A DNA stretch of 64,000 bases from Chitinophaga sp. YR627. Its GTDB lineage: Bacteria > Bacteroidota > Bacteroidia > Chitinophagales > Chitinophagaceae. The notes beneath the pieces were generated by a model that saw only the letters and a program-made list of their open reading frames with translations, searched no databases and was not told where the DNA came from. Of this stretch, positions 10,010 through 18,079 are shown one piece after another. Position 1 is the stretch's first letter, and every line of letters starts with the position of its first letter. A program made the position numbers and the translations under genes. The stretch is taken from NCBI RefSeq assembly GCF_900114995.1, contig NZ_FOUX01000001.1, positions 744,001 to 808,000 on the forward strand, in the 5' to 3' direction.

Positions 10010-11161
10010 ATGATAGTACCACTTAAATATAAACCGGTTAACTGGGTAGATGGCATGAAGCTGTCGAGCGCCCACTTTGTAGATACCGATCAGCATCACC
10101 AGGACCTTGTGAGAGATGCGCGTTCGCTGGTGCTGACCAGTTATAACTATGGTATCCTGCCGCCGTTTGCAGGACAACGGAGCGCCTATGATATCGAGAT
10201 CATGGAAAAGGCAACGAACCATGTAGAGATCAGCGTAAGGGTGTTGAATGCCATTACAGCGGAAGGGAACCGGATCGATATAGATGGGGCGGGTGGCTTA
10301 CAGCATCAGCTGCGTTATACCCATTATTTTCAGGAGAACAGCGAAGGCCGTACGATCTCCTACAATGTGATCCTGTCGGTGAATCCTTTCGAAAGAGTAC
10401 CTGCGGGTATACCTGATCCGGAGGATACTCCACCAAGATATCCGGAAGTAGCCAAAGGATATGCTATTTCCCTGCTACCTACCGCTGCAATCGCCCCTAA
10501 GACCGCTGATAGTAATAGTTTGACGATCGGACAAATCCATCTCTCCAATGGCCGCATCACAGTAAACAATAACTATATACCGCCCAGTAGTACGGTGCTG
10601 AGTCATCCGGTGCTGATACGCTATTATGAGCAGTTCAGCGCATTGATGAATGATCTGCAATTGTCTGCCTTTACTATCATTGATAAGACAACTGGTAAAG
10701 AGTCTGTTACCCCGTTGGGGAAGAATATCCGCCTGGTTTCGGAGAAGATGCTGGATTATCTGGCACAGGTCTTTTTTAGCTATCGCAATCTGGGTTACCA
10801 GCAACCGCCTGTTTATCTGGCGCAATGTTTCTCCGGACTGGCACATGTGTTCTTTACCGGTATCCGGCATATTGCTGCGAAGGAAAGAGAGGAGATGCTG
10901 AAGTATTTCTATGAATGGAGAGATGTGACACCCGGAAATTTCGAAGAACTGCTGGCCCGTACCATAGAACTGATCTATGATCACCAGGATATCTATGGCA
11001 GTGTATCCCTGATAGAGGAATTTCTGAAAGTAGTGACCGCGTTGTGGAAGAAGCTGAGCACACTGGAATATATCGGTCAGCGAAAGGAGAATATCGTAGT
11101 GGCCGAACAACAGATCGTGCAGCAGGTGCAGGCCAAACGTACCTGGACTTTACTGGATTAA
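10010..11161 (+). CDS. tssK: TssK, T6SS baseplate-membrane connector
   Basis: A 383-residue protein opening with MIVPLKYKPVNWVDGMKLSS, which corresponds to the TssK start where a W-x-x-G-M pattern is followed by H-x-Q (here DTDQHHQD). TssK trimers join the wedge to the membrane complex. It starts 15 bases after tssN. The size is slightly below the proteobacterial norm (about 440), as usual in Bacteroidetes. The C-terminal half is helical and contains the domain expected to dock to the membrane complex. Confidence 0.82.
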   Translation: MIVPLKYKPVNWVDGMKLSSAHFVDTDQHHQDLVRDARSLVLTSYNYGILPPFAGQRSAYDIEIMEKATNHVEISVRVLNAITAEGNRIDIDGAGGLQHQLRYTHYFQENSEGRTISYNVILSVNPFERVPAGIPDPEDTPPRYPEVAKGYAISLLPTAAIAPKTADSNSLTIGQIHLSNGRITVNNNYIPPSSTVLSHPVLIRYYEQFSALMNDLQLSAFTIIDKTTGKESVTPLGKNIRLVSEKMLDYLAQVFFSYRNLGYQQPPVYLAQCFSGLAHVFFTGIRHIAAKEREEMLKYFYEWRDVTPGNFEELLARTIELIYDHQDIYGSVSLIEEFLKVVTALWKKLSTLEYIGQRKENIVVAEQQIVQQVQAKRTWTLLD

Positions 11162-11195
11162 GAGAAAAGATTGTTAACACTTTAAATATTGTGTG

Positions 11196-11948
11196 ATGGC
11201 AAATCCGATTATGGGAAAGAGCTTTCAGCATGGCACGTTTAACTATAACCATGATATCAATGGCAACAGGGTTGATAACAAGGATGGTTCCTTCAAGTCT
11301 TTGAAGGAAGACACGGAAGTGAGTCAGAGAGAGAAGGAAATGATCATTCGTAAGATCCTTAATTCCGGAAGGTTGTGTCATGGAGAGAACAGATTTGTAC
11401 GATATGGCAGATATCACATTTATAAGAATAATACGCATATCGCACTTACGGCAAATGAAGGGTCCGGGGTGAAACAGTATAAGCCCCGGGGTATTGATCA
11501 GACTTACGCAACCGCAAGATACTGGTATGGTTCAATGACAAAAGAAGAATTTCATGAACTGGAGCGTACCGGCGTGATGCCGACACAGGAGGCTTATGGA
11601 GGGATATGTACCAATGCGAAGTACAGTATCAGCTACTGCGCGGGGACAGATAATCTGGATACGCATGTGGTGGAATACTCCATGGATATCAACGGCAGGG
11701 AGTTCAGAGACCGTTTGTTTGCACATTACCAGTCCAAAGGCTTAAAGAAAGCAAGTAAGCCGATCGAGCCAAAAGGTGAAGCTGCGGGTGGATCATTTGG
11801 CCTTGGTAAGAAGGGGACCTATACGGCAGATAACCATGGCGCAGGTGCGGAGAATGTGGTCAAGGAAGTGTTTGATAAAATGCTGAAAGAGGGCGATATC
11901 ACCTTTAAGCTCGTGTACATGAAGTTTAAACTGTCAGATTTCAGGTAG
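11196..11948 (+). CDS. Unknown protein between tssK and vgrG, effector candidate
   Basis: I do not recognise this 250-residue protein. ATG 11196 is preferred over the overlapping GTG 11193. It starts with a flexible Gly/Asn/Asp-rich part, then a central stretch (about residues 105-150) reading YGSMTKEEFHELERTG and GGICTNAKYSISY. This pattern vaguely recalls ADP-ribosyltransferase-type toxin folds, but no complete R-S-E set can be shown. No signal peptide or membrane segment is visible, as expected for a T6SS-delivered protein. It lies 21 bases before vgrG, where effectors or loading adaptors are often found. Effector is an inference; adaptor or immunity protein are alternatives. Confidence 0.55.
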   Translation: MANPIMGKSFQHGTFNYNHDINGNRVDNKDGSFKSLKEDTEVSQREKEMIIRKILNSGRLCHGENRFVRYGRYHIYKNNTHIALTANEGSGVKQYKPRGIDQTYATARYWYGSMTKEEFHELERTGVMPTQEAYGGICTNAKYSISYCAGTDNLDTHVVEYSMDINGREFRDRLFAHYQSKGLKKASKPIEPKGEAAGGSFGLGKKGTYTADNHGAGAENVVKEVFDKMLKEGDITFKLVYMKFKLSDFR

Positions 11949-11969
11949 TTCAATATTAAGTACCGAACA

Positions 11970-13769
11970 ATGGATATTCAACTGATTAAAGATATCACAA
12001 TAGACGGGAAGGAAATCTCCTATGTTATGTCATTTGAGTTACACCAGCGCTTCAATGCACATCATTTTTTTGAAGTGCGTTTCAATCATGATCTGCTTGG
12101 CGCGCCGGGACTGATAGAACTGGATGACAGTCGCAATCTGGTAGGTAAGACACTAGCCGCATCTTTCGGCGTAGCCGGAGGCAAACAGCAACAGTTCTCT
12201 GGCGTGGTGACAAAAGTTTCGCTAACACAGAGCCATGGTTATCATGGGGTGATCGTGGCCAGTGGTTATAGTCCGACGATACTCATAGAACGGGGTCCAG
12301 ACCTGGGTTCTTACTATAATAAAACATTGTCTGCCATTGTCAATCTGGCCACACATGATACACCTGCCAATGATCTGCGGATGGTGGTAAATCCTGAAAG
12401 AAAGAAGCCGCTCGATTATGTAATGCAATACCAGGAGAGTGATTTCGACTTTCTTAATCGCTTAAGTGGTGAATACTATGAGTGGTTTTACTATGATGGG
12501 AAACAACTCAATTTCGGTAAGCCCGCTTCGCAGACAGAAGTATCACTGGTATATGGCCGGGATGTACAAAGTCTGGATTACGGGATTGAGGTGGCCCCAT
12601 TGCGTAACAACCGGTTTGCTTATAATCCACAGCAGGATGAAATGTTGCAGAGCAAAGGAACACCTGGCAGTGGCGGCCGTCCTGATCTGACACATGCGAC
12701 CAGCACTGCTGGTAATACCTTTAGCAAGGTGTTTAATCAGCCTTCTATGATACGCGTAGAGAATAATGCGGAGCTGAAAGAGGTGGTAGATAATGAGGAA
12801 AAAGCAAACAGCGGACAACTATTAAAGATCACAGGACGGGGAGATAATCCGGAGACGGGTATCGGGAAGATCATCAATGTGTCTATGAGTCTGCGACAAG
12901 GAGCAGGGTTTACGACTAAAAGTCTGGGGAAGTTTCTCATTACCGCCATCGTGCATATGATAGATGGTGATGGAAGTTATTCCAATACGTTTGAAGGTAT
13001 TGTTTCTACCGCAGAGAAGATATCCTTTAGCGGGTATCGCAGACCATCGCCTGATATGTTACTGGCAGAGGTAGTAGACAACGCTGATCCTCTTGGACAG
13101 GGCAGGGTACGCGTACAATTCAAATGGGTCTGTGAGACGAACGATCCTACGGTGTGGTTACGTGTAATAGCACCGGACGCCGGGAATAGTACGAAGGTCA
13201 CTAAGAACAGGGGCTTTGTGTTTATACCTGAAAAGGGGGATCAGGTGCTGGTAGGATTTGAAGACGGTAATATGGCCCGTCCGATCGTCATGGGGAGCGT
13301 CTTTCACGGTAAAAATGGTGTAGGCGGGAATACGAATAATGACCAGAAGAGTCTGACCACCAAGAGCGGTCATACCATCAGCATGGATGACAGCGGCGGT
13401 ATACTGGTAAAAGATAAGACCGATCTGAACTTCATTGCCATAGACGGAAAGAATGCGATCACCGTGAATACGGATAACAATATCACACTACAAACCGGCA
13501 AGGTGATGATCATCATGGATAAACAACAGGATAAGATCGTTTTGCAGGCGAGGAACATAGAGATCAGAGCGGCAGATGATTTTACGGTTACCGGAGATGG
13601 CGCACCCGCACGGAATGGCAGTATGGAGTTTGGATCACGCCTGCAGATCTCTTCGCAGAAAGAATTATCTGTACTCGGTGCATCCAGTGCGGAGTTCAAT
13701 GGTAAGACGGTTAAGATTGCAGGTAGTAAAACAATTATTGAAGGGAGTCCGGTGAAAATAAATTCATAA
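11970..13769 (+). CDS. tssI: TssI (VgrG), T6SS spike protein
   Basis: A 599-residue VgrG. The gp27-like N-terminal part (about 1-340) is followed by the gp5 OB-fold (about 360-450), whose motif DPLGQGRVRVQF and the downstream WLRVIAPDAG and GDQVLVGFEDG segments are characteristic. The tail (about 455-599) has the periodic Val/Ile/Lys/Asp pattern of the triple beta-helix needle (for example GKTVKIAGSKTIIEGSPVKIN). There is no C-terminal enzymatic extension, so toxic cargo must come from partner proteins. It is flanked by two unknown genes and followed by a PAAR-like gene that would cap the spike. Confidence 0.93.
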   Translation: MDIQLIKDITIDGKEISYVMSFELHQRFNAHHFFEVRFNHDLLGAPGLIELDDSRNLVGKTLAASFGVAGGKQQQFSGVVTKVSLTQSHGYHGVIVASGYSPTILIERGPDLGSYYNKTLSAIVNLATHDTPANDLRMVVNPERKKPLDYVMQYQESDFDFLNRLSGEYYEWFYYDGKQLNFGKPASQTEVSLVYGRDVQSLDYGIEVAPLRNNRFAYNPQQDEMLQSKGTPGSGGRPDLTHATSTAGNTFSKVFNQPSMIRVENNAELKEVVDNEEKANSGQLLKITGRGDNPETGIGKIINVSMSLRQGAGFTTKSLGKFLITAIVHMIDGDGSYSNTFEGIVSTAEKISFSGYRRPSPDMLLAEVVDNADPLGQGRVRVQFKWVCETNDPTVWLRVIAPDAGNSTKVTKNRGFVFIPEKGDQVLVGFEDGNMARPIVMGSVFHGKNGVGGNTNNDQKSLTTKSGHTISMDDSGGILVKDKTDLNFIAIDGKNAITVNTDNNITLQTGKVMIIMDKQQDKIVLQARNIEIRAADDFTVTGDGAPARNGSMEFGSRLQISSQKELSVLGASSAEFNGKTVKIAGSKTIIEGSPVKINS

Positions 13770-13774
13770 ATAAA

Positions 13775-14578
13775 ATGGAAGTGCAAAATATAACAAGGTT
13801 CAGACTGACGGTGAAAGGGAATGTGAAGATGCTGACGATGATGGACAGCTTTGCAACGGAGGGTCGTTATGAACTGAGTGCACGTGGCGCAAATAGTATG
13901 CGGCCTGAGTTGCAGGAATATGTGTTGGAAGAGAAAGAAGTGAAGCTAACAGATTATTTCGATCCGAATACTTACCAGCTGATCGAATACGTGAACCGAC
14001 TGGCAAGTATCTATAACCGTCAGCATATCTGTATCAATAGAGAGGGTGCTATTAAAGGCCTGTTGAATCTTCCGGAAATAAAGACGAAATGGGAGGAACT
14101 GAAAAAAGAGTTGATGCAGGTGAATCCGGTAGCGGCCTTTGAGGTGATCCGTCACCGGGACAGAGAGATGGACCAGCCGGTGGCGATCATTGACAATCTT
14201 TCCAACACGCATTTTATGCAGCTGTTTCTGTGTGACTATGGGGCACAGCAGGAATTGCCGCTTAAAAGACAGACAGCTACACCTGACCGTATGGGGATCG
14301 GGTTTATGATGCCGGTGGTACAGACTTTCCGGAAAGATCAGCAGGAAAGTGGGTATACAATACATACAGAAGCCTTACTGGATAATAGTGGCCGTATCGA
14401 TAAGGGAATGATCACAAGAGTGACGGGACAGCAGGAACTGGATATTAAACATTTTACGCGAGGCAGTTTTCAGCATACGGAAGATGGAGTTCTGCAATCG
14501 GCAGAGATGACGGTATTTGAGCAGCTGAATGAGGAGTATAAATCTGACCTGTATTTACAGCTTGAAAAGATTGGATAA
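13775..14578 (+). CDS. Unknown T6SS-linked protein between vgrG and PAAR gene
   Basis: I do not recognise this 267-residue protein. It begins 5 bases after vgrG, and its TAA stop overlaps the ATG of the next gene by one base (TAATG), so it is probably translationally coupled to the PAAR/Hint gene. No signal peptide, membrane segment or catalytic motif stands out; the protein alternates beta-rich and helical parts (for example KTKWEELKKELMQ). The tight coupling suggests an adaptor or chaperone that mounts the PAAR protein on VgrG, but this is inference from position only. Confidence 0.6.
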   Translation: MEVQNITRFRLTVKGNVKMLTMMDSFATEGRYELSARGANSMRPELQEYVLEEKEVKLTDYFDPNTYQLIEYVNRLASIYNRQHICINREGAIKGLLNLPEIKTKWEELKKELMQVNPVAAFEVIRHRDREMDQPVAIIDNLSNTHFMQLFLCDYGAQQELPLKRQTATPDRMGIGFMMPVVQTFRKDQQESGYTIHTEALLDNSGRIDKGMITRVTGQQELDIKHFTRGSFQHTEDGVLQSAEMTVFEQLNEEYKSDLYLQLEKIG

Positions 14579-15744
14579 TGGAACAGCAATGGTTAACCGA
14601 AAAGCATTACCTGGTATGTCCGAAGGGCGTTATGTTCAAACAGATGAAGGTGATGAGTCAGCGGGAGGTCTCCTTTAGTGGCCATCTGGCAGCGACAACA
14701 GCAGATACGATGATCGGTAATGCGTTCATGTGTATGGGAAATCTGGCAGTGGCTGCGCCACCGGTCTCTGTGCTGCAAAAGAAGGCTGTGGCAGTCATGA
14801 GTGTGCCGGGTATTGGATTGCCGCGCATGGGTATACCACCTAATCTGCTATTGCTGGCCAGTGGGATAGGGATGATGAAGTGTAACCTGAGTGCGCCTAC
14901 CCGGAAATGGATCGGTGCTTCGACCAAACTGGAGATCAATGGACATGCGGCATTGGTAGTAGGACAGAGTAAGTTGTTATGTCCTTCAGAAGCGGTGATG
15001 ATTGACAGTGTAGATACTTTCTGGCAGGCGATGACAGCTACCAGTCGCCGTAACCTGGGGAATATTGCGGCGTTTGCGTATAGTCTGCTGGCAGGACGGG
15101 GACTAGGCAGCATGAATAGCGGCCAGCAGGGAGCACCTGCCATGTTCAATCCGGCTGCTTTATCCGGCGCTACCAGTATGCTAAGCCGTCATGTAACCGG
15201 GACGGCTGTTTTCTCCGGGCCTCCTGAAGAAGTCTGGAACAGCGAAGAACAACGCAGCGGTAATCAGTTGCAGGCCAGTGGTACGGAACTGACGATTTCC
15301 CTGTTTGCCGCGAAGGGAGCAACCATGACCTGTTTCCCGGCTGGGACGCTGGTGTATACAAATAACGGATTGCTACCGATCGAAACGATCACGCAGGAAG
15401 TGTTACTCTGGACAATGGATGAACAGACAGGAGAGCGGCAATTGAAACCGATCAGGGAACTGCATCGGCGTACGGCTTTGAGTATGGTGGTCGTCGAGCT
15501 GGAAAACGGGATCATATTCGAAGTCACCCCTGATCATGCCTTTATGACGGATGCCGGTTGGATGGAAGCAGGTGCTTTACAGGCCGGTCAGGTATTGGAG
15601 AATATTACTGGTCAGCCGGTACGGATACGTCATACAGGGTTGATTCCCCGTAATGCGGTCGTGTATAATTTCTCCATGTACGATAATGAAAACTATTTCG
15701 TGACAACAGAAGGTATACTGGTACACAATGCCTCTTATTTCTAA
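14578..15744 (+). CDS. PAAR-like spike-tip protein with C-terminal Hint domain and almost no cargo
   Basis: A 388-residue protein. Residues about 1-150 are Met/Gly/Cys-rich and end in the PAAR-like (DUF4280-type) pattern with LEINGHAALVVGQSKLLCPS; this part would cap VgrG. From residue 258 a Hint (intein/Hedgehog) domain starts at CFPAGTLVYT, continues with VTPDHAFMT (the T-x-x-H block) and ends at GILVHN. Such domains cut themselves to release a C-terminal toxin. Here only the residues ASYF remain after HN. The cargo is therefore missing, or has been lost or replaced. The next gene is structural (tssO), so no separate toxin tip follows directly. Confidence 0.78.
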   Translation: MEQQWLTEKHYLVCPKGVMFKQMKVMSQREVSFSGHLAATTADTMIGNAFMCMGNLAVAAPPVSVLQKKAVAVMSVPGIGLPRMGIPPNLLLLASGIGMMKCNLSAPTRKWIGASTKLEINGHAALVVGQSKLLCPSEAVMIDSVDTFWQAMTATSRRNLGNIAAFAYSLLAGRGLGSMNSGQQGAPAMFNPAALSGATSMLSRHVTGTAVFSGPPEEVWNSEEQRSGNQLQASGTELTISLFAAKGATMTCFPAGTLVYTNNGLLPIETITQEVLLWTMDEQTGERQLKPIRELHRRTALSMVVVELENGIIFEVTPDHAFMTDAGWMEAGALQAGQVLENITGQPVRIRHTGLIPRNAVVYNFSMYDNENYFVTTEGILVHNASYF

Positions 15745-15758
15745 GTCTAAGAGGGAAG

Positions 15759-15771
15759 AATTAAGCATTAA
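15759..15771 (+). repeat. Copy of a 13-bp intergenic AT-rich word
   Basis: The 13-mer AATTAAGCATTAA occurs here just behind the PAAR/Hint gene. It is repeated exactly at 20450-20462 (inside the left arm of a large hairpin) and at 44790-44802, always between genes. A related form lies at the 3' end of the gene at 22536. This suggests fragments of a dispersed AT-rich palindromic element. Confidence 0.45.
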
Positions 15772-15817
15772 AGCTGCGCGTTGTGTAGCATGATTAGCTG
15801 CTAATAATAAAACAAAT

Positions 15818-16339
15818 ATGAAACCGATCAATGACAGAGAATTAAAGAAAGCATATATCACGTTTGGTATCAATTTCCTGATACTGGCGCTTTTCTCTAT
15901 AGGTTGCCTGTACTTTTTCTTTGCGACACAGCGGCATGAGTACAGGTTGTTACAACATGAGGTAGATGATACGGAGCAATTACTCTCCAAAAGAAAAGAT
16001 ATCAATACACAGTTTGACGCGATGCTGAACCGTTTCAATGAACTGTCCCGTTTCTCTTCTATCAATGCGGCGGAAATGGACAACCAGGCGATTATGCTGG
16101 CGGATATACAGACGTCCATCTTTAAGATCAGGGACCTGTTGAAACAGCAGCATAGGAATACTCCAAGTTTTGATTTGTATCAGAAGATGGCAGATGATGC
16201 GTCGCAGATGGCGGGGATACAGGATTCGCTGTTCACTACCCGTTTTCAGCTGGAGAGTGTGAAGTCACAGCTGGATGCTTGTCTGCGGTTGAACAAATCC
16301 GCACAGGACAAACTCAGTTTAGGCATATTCAGGCATTAA
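15818..16339 (+). CDS. tssO: TssO, inner-membrane coiled-coil component of subtype iii T6SS
   Basis: A 173-residue protein with a short cytoplasmic N-terminus (NDRELKKAY), one membrane segment at about 15-36 and a long helical, coiled-coil-prone C-terminal part (about 38-165). This matches TssO, a Bacteroidetes-specific single-pass T6SS protein believed to join TssN in the membrane complex. It follows the spike genes instead of tssN, so the membrane genes are split around the spike block in this operon. Confidence 0.75.
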   Translation: MKPINDRELKKAYITFGINFLILALFSIGCLYFFFATQRHEYRLLQHEVDDTEQLLSKRKDINTQFDAMLNRFNELSRFSSINAAEMDNQAIMLADIQTSIFKIRDLLKQQHRNTPSFDLYQKMADDASQMAGIQDSLFTTRFQLESVKSQLDACLRLNKSAQDKLSLGIFRH

Positions 16340-16357
16340 CCATTAAATACCATTTTT

Positions 16358-16897
16358 ATGAGTGCACAGGGAGAGCATATTTTTAATGCCCTGGGAGATC
16401 TGGCGCAAGAGCTGGCTGGTGTATTGAGAGGGCGGATCAATCCCAATGCGACAGCAGAACGACGTACAAGGGCATTGACAGCCATTCAGCGGCTGGAGAC
16501 ATTGGCGGAACAGTTTATCCGGAGCCGGAATAATGCTGAGTTCAGAACAGCATCAGTTGGAGATCCTGCCAATGATCAGCGTTATTCCAGGTTTGCGCGG
16601 GATACGAGAAGCGCGGTAGACAGGATACTGCCGCAGTATGCGAACGAGGTCATGGTGTCAGATGGCGGTTCTACGCATACAAGGGGTTACGGAGAGATGA
16701 CCCGTTTTCACCGGGATATTACCTACTATACGGTAGATGCTAAAGCGGAGGAGTCAAGGCGGCTTGATTTTAAGGGTAAGAAGAAGAAGGAGGCGGACTA
16801 TATCACCTGGTACAATACGACCCGGGATCTGCTCAGCGAGTTATACCGCGCACTGCTGGATGCCGCAATGGCTGTCAATGCAACCTATATTCCATAA
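16358..16897 (+). CDS. Unknown last gene of the T6SS operon
   Basis: I do not recognise this 179-residue protein. It starts 18 bases after tssO and ends before a strong terminator, so it belongs to the operon. It is rich in Arg, Ala and Glu, and probably largely helical, with a central Gly/Ser/Thr patch (about residues 102-113) and a basic stretch KGKKKKE near residue 141. No signal peptide or membrane segment is visible. It could be a T6SS accessory protein, an effector or its immunity partner; the sequence alone does not decide. Confidence 0.6.
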   Translation: MSAQGEHIFNALGDLAQELAGVLRGRINPNATAERRTRALTAIQRLETLAEQFIRSRNNAEFRTASVGDPANDQRYSRFARDTRSAVDRILPQYANEVMVSDGGSTHTRGYGEMTRFHRDITYYTVDAKAEESRRLDFKGKKKKEADYITWYNTTRDLLSELYRALLDAAMAVNATYIP

Positions 16898-16946
16898 GCC
16901 ATTGTTTTAATAAGCTATTTTAAGAGCGTTCGTTATCTGTCACATG

Positions 16947-16985
16947 GCGGCTGTCTTCCGACGGGGAGGCAGCTGCTTCTTTTTA
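16947..16985 (+). terminator. Terminator of the T6SS operon
   Basis: A 13-bp stem with three G-T pairs (arms 16947-16959 and 16964-16976) closes on the loop GACG and is followed directly by TTCTTTTTA. This is a good intrinsic terminator 50 bases after the last T6SS-linked gene. Confidence 0.8.
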
Positions 16986-17051
16986 TACCTCTAACCCTGA
17001 AAAATACCGTTCTTACCCCGATTCGTACTTTTTCTCCGGGCAGGCGTGTAT

Positions 17052-17059
17052 GATCTTTG
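17052..17059 (+). promoter_or_regulatory. Possible -7 element of the oxidoreductase gene
   Basis: GATCTTTG matches the Bacteroidetes -7 consensus TAnnTTTG except at the first base and is followed by TAC. It lies 40 bases before the ATG. No good -33 TTG is visible at 19-base spacing, so confidence is modest. Confidence 0.3.
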
Positions 17060-17098
17060 TACTGTTCAACGACATATAAACAGATACAAACACACACG

Positions 17099-18040
17099 AT
17101 GAAAGCGATCATTATAAATGAATTTGGTGGTACCGATAAGCTGATCAATGCAGAACTTCCTATTCCGAAACCCGGTGAACAGGAAGTGCTCGTAAAAGTA
17201 CATGCACTGAGTATTAACCCTGTAGATACAAAAACACGTGCAGGAAAGGGGATGGCAGGCCGTTTAAAGACCGAAAGTCCTATTATCCTGGGTTGGGATA
17301 TCTCTGGTGAAGTTACGGCCGTAGGAAGCGCTGTAAGCGATTTTAAAGTAGGAGATGAGGTGTTTGGTATGGTGAATTTCCCTGGTCACGGTAAGGCATA
17401 TGCTGAATATGTGGCTGCTCCGGCTGCCCACATTGCTCTAAAACCGGCTAACGTAACCCATCAGCAGGCAGCGGCCGCTACACTGGCAGCCCTGACCGCT
17501 TATCAGGCACTGGTGAAACAGATCCACCTGCAAAAGGGACAGCGCATACTGGTACATGCCGCCGCAGGAGGTGTAGGTCATTTCGTAGTGCAGCTGGCCA
17601 AGCACCTGGGCGCATATGTGATCGGGACCTCTTCTGCTGCCAATAAAGAGTTTGTACTGGGTATCGGAGTGGACGAACATATCGACTATAAAAGCCAGCG
17701 CTTTGAGGATGTCGTGAAGGATGTGGATGCTGTATTTGATGCGTTGGGGGCTGAGACGATCCTTCGTTCTATCCCGGTGGTAAAGGCAGGTGGTCATATC
17801 GTGAGCATTCCGACTACGGTTCCGGAGGATGTGGCTGCGAAGGCAAAGGAGAAAGATGTAAATGCCTTTTTCTTCCTGGTACAGTCCAGCGGAGCCGATA
17901 TGAAGATAATAGCAGACCTGCTCGAGAAAGGTATCCTGAGACCTTATGTGAACCATTACGACTTCTCTCAGATGGATATTGCCCATCAACAGCAGGAAAC
18001 AGGCGGTACCCGTGGTAAGATCGTATTAACCCTTCCATAG
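17099..18040 (+). CDS. NADP-dependent zinc-free quinone oxidoreductase (MDR family)
   Basis: A 313-residue medium-chain dehydrogenase/reductase. ATG 17099 begins MKAIIINEFGG, the usual start of this family, so an open frame that extends to 17057 is not part of the gene. The GroES-like half (1-120) lacks the zinc-binding Cys/His set. The Rossmann part has HAAAGGVGHFVVQLAK (about 151-166), typical of quinone oxidoreductase/zeta-crystallin types that use NADPH to reduce quinones or enals. The AraC gene 39 bases downstream may be its regulator. The substrate cannot be told from sequence. Confidence 0.85.
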   Translation: MKAIIINEFGGTDKLINAELPIPKPGEQEVLVKVHALSINPVDTKTRAGKGMAGRLKTESPIILGWDISGEVTAVGSAVSDFKVGDEVFGMVNFPGHGKAYAEYVAAPAAHIALKPANVTHQQAAAATLAALTAYQALVKQIHLQKGQRILVHAAAGGVGHFVVQLAKHLGAYVIGTSSAANKEFVLGIGVDEHIDYKSQRFEDVVKDVDAVFDALGAETILRSIPVVKAGGHIVSIPTTVPEDVAAKAKEKDVNAFFFLVQSSGADMKIIADLLEKGILRPYVNHYDFSQMDIAHQQQETGGTRGKIVLTLP

Positions 18041-18051
18041 AAAATATGCGC

Positions 18052-18059
18052 TAACTTTG
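18052..18059 (+). promoter_or_regulatory. Possible -7 element of the AraC-family gene
   Basis: TAACTTTG is an exact match to TAnnTTTG and lies 20 bases before the ATG at 18080, in the short gap after the oxidoreductase gene. The -33 TTG is not evident at standard spacing, so it may act with an activator or the gene may be read through from upstream. Confidence 0.4.
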
Positions 18060-18079
18060 AAGAACAGAAAACAGATCAT

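Noticed and set aside
17057..17098. Upstream extension of the oxidoreductase start
   Set aside because: The extra residues do not belong to the MDR family start, and the region holds the likely promoter; ATG 17099 gives the canonical MKAIIIN.
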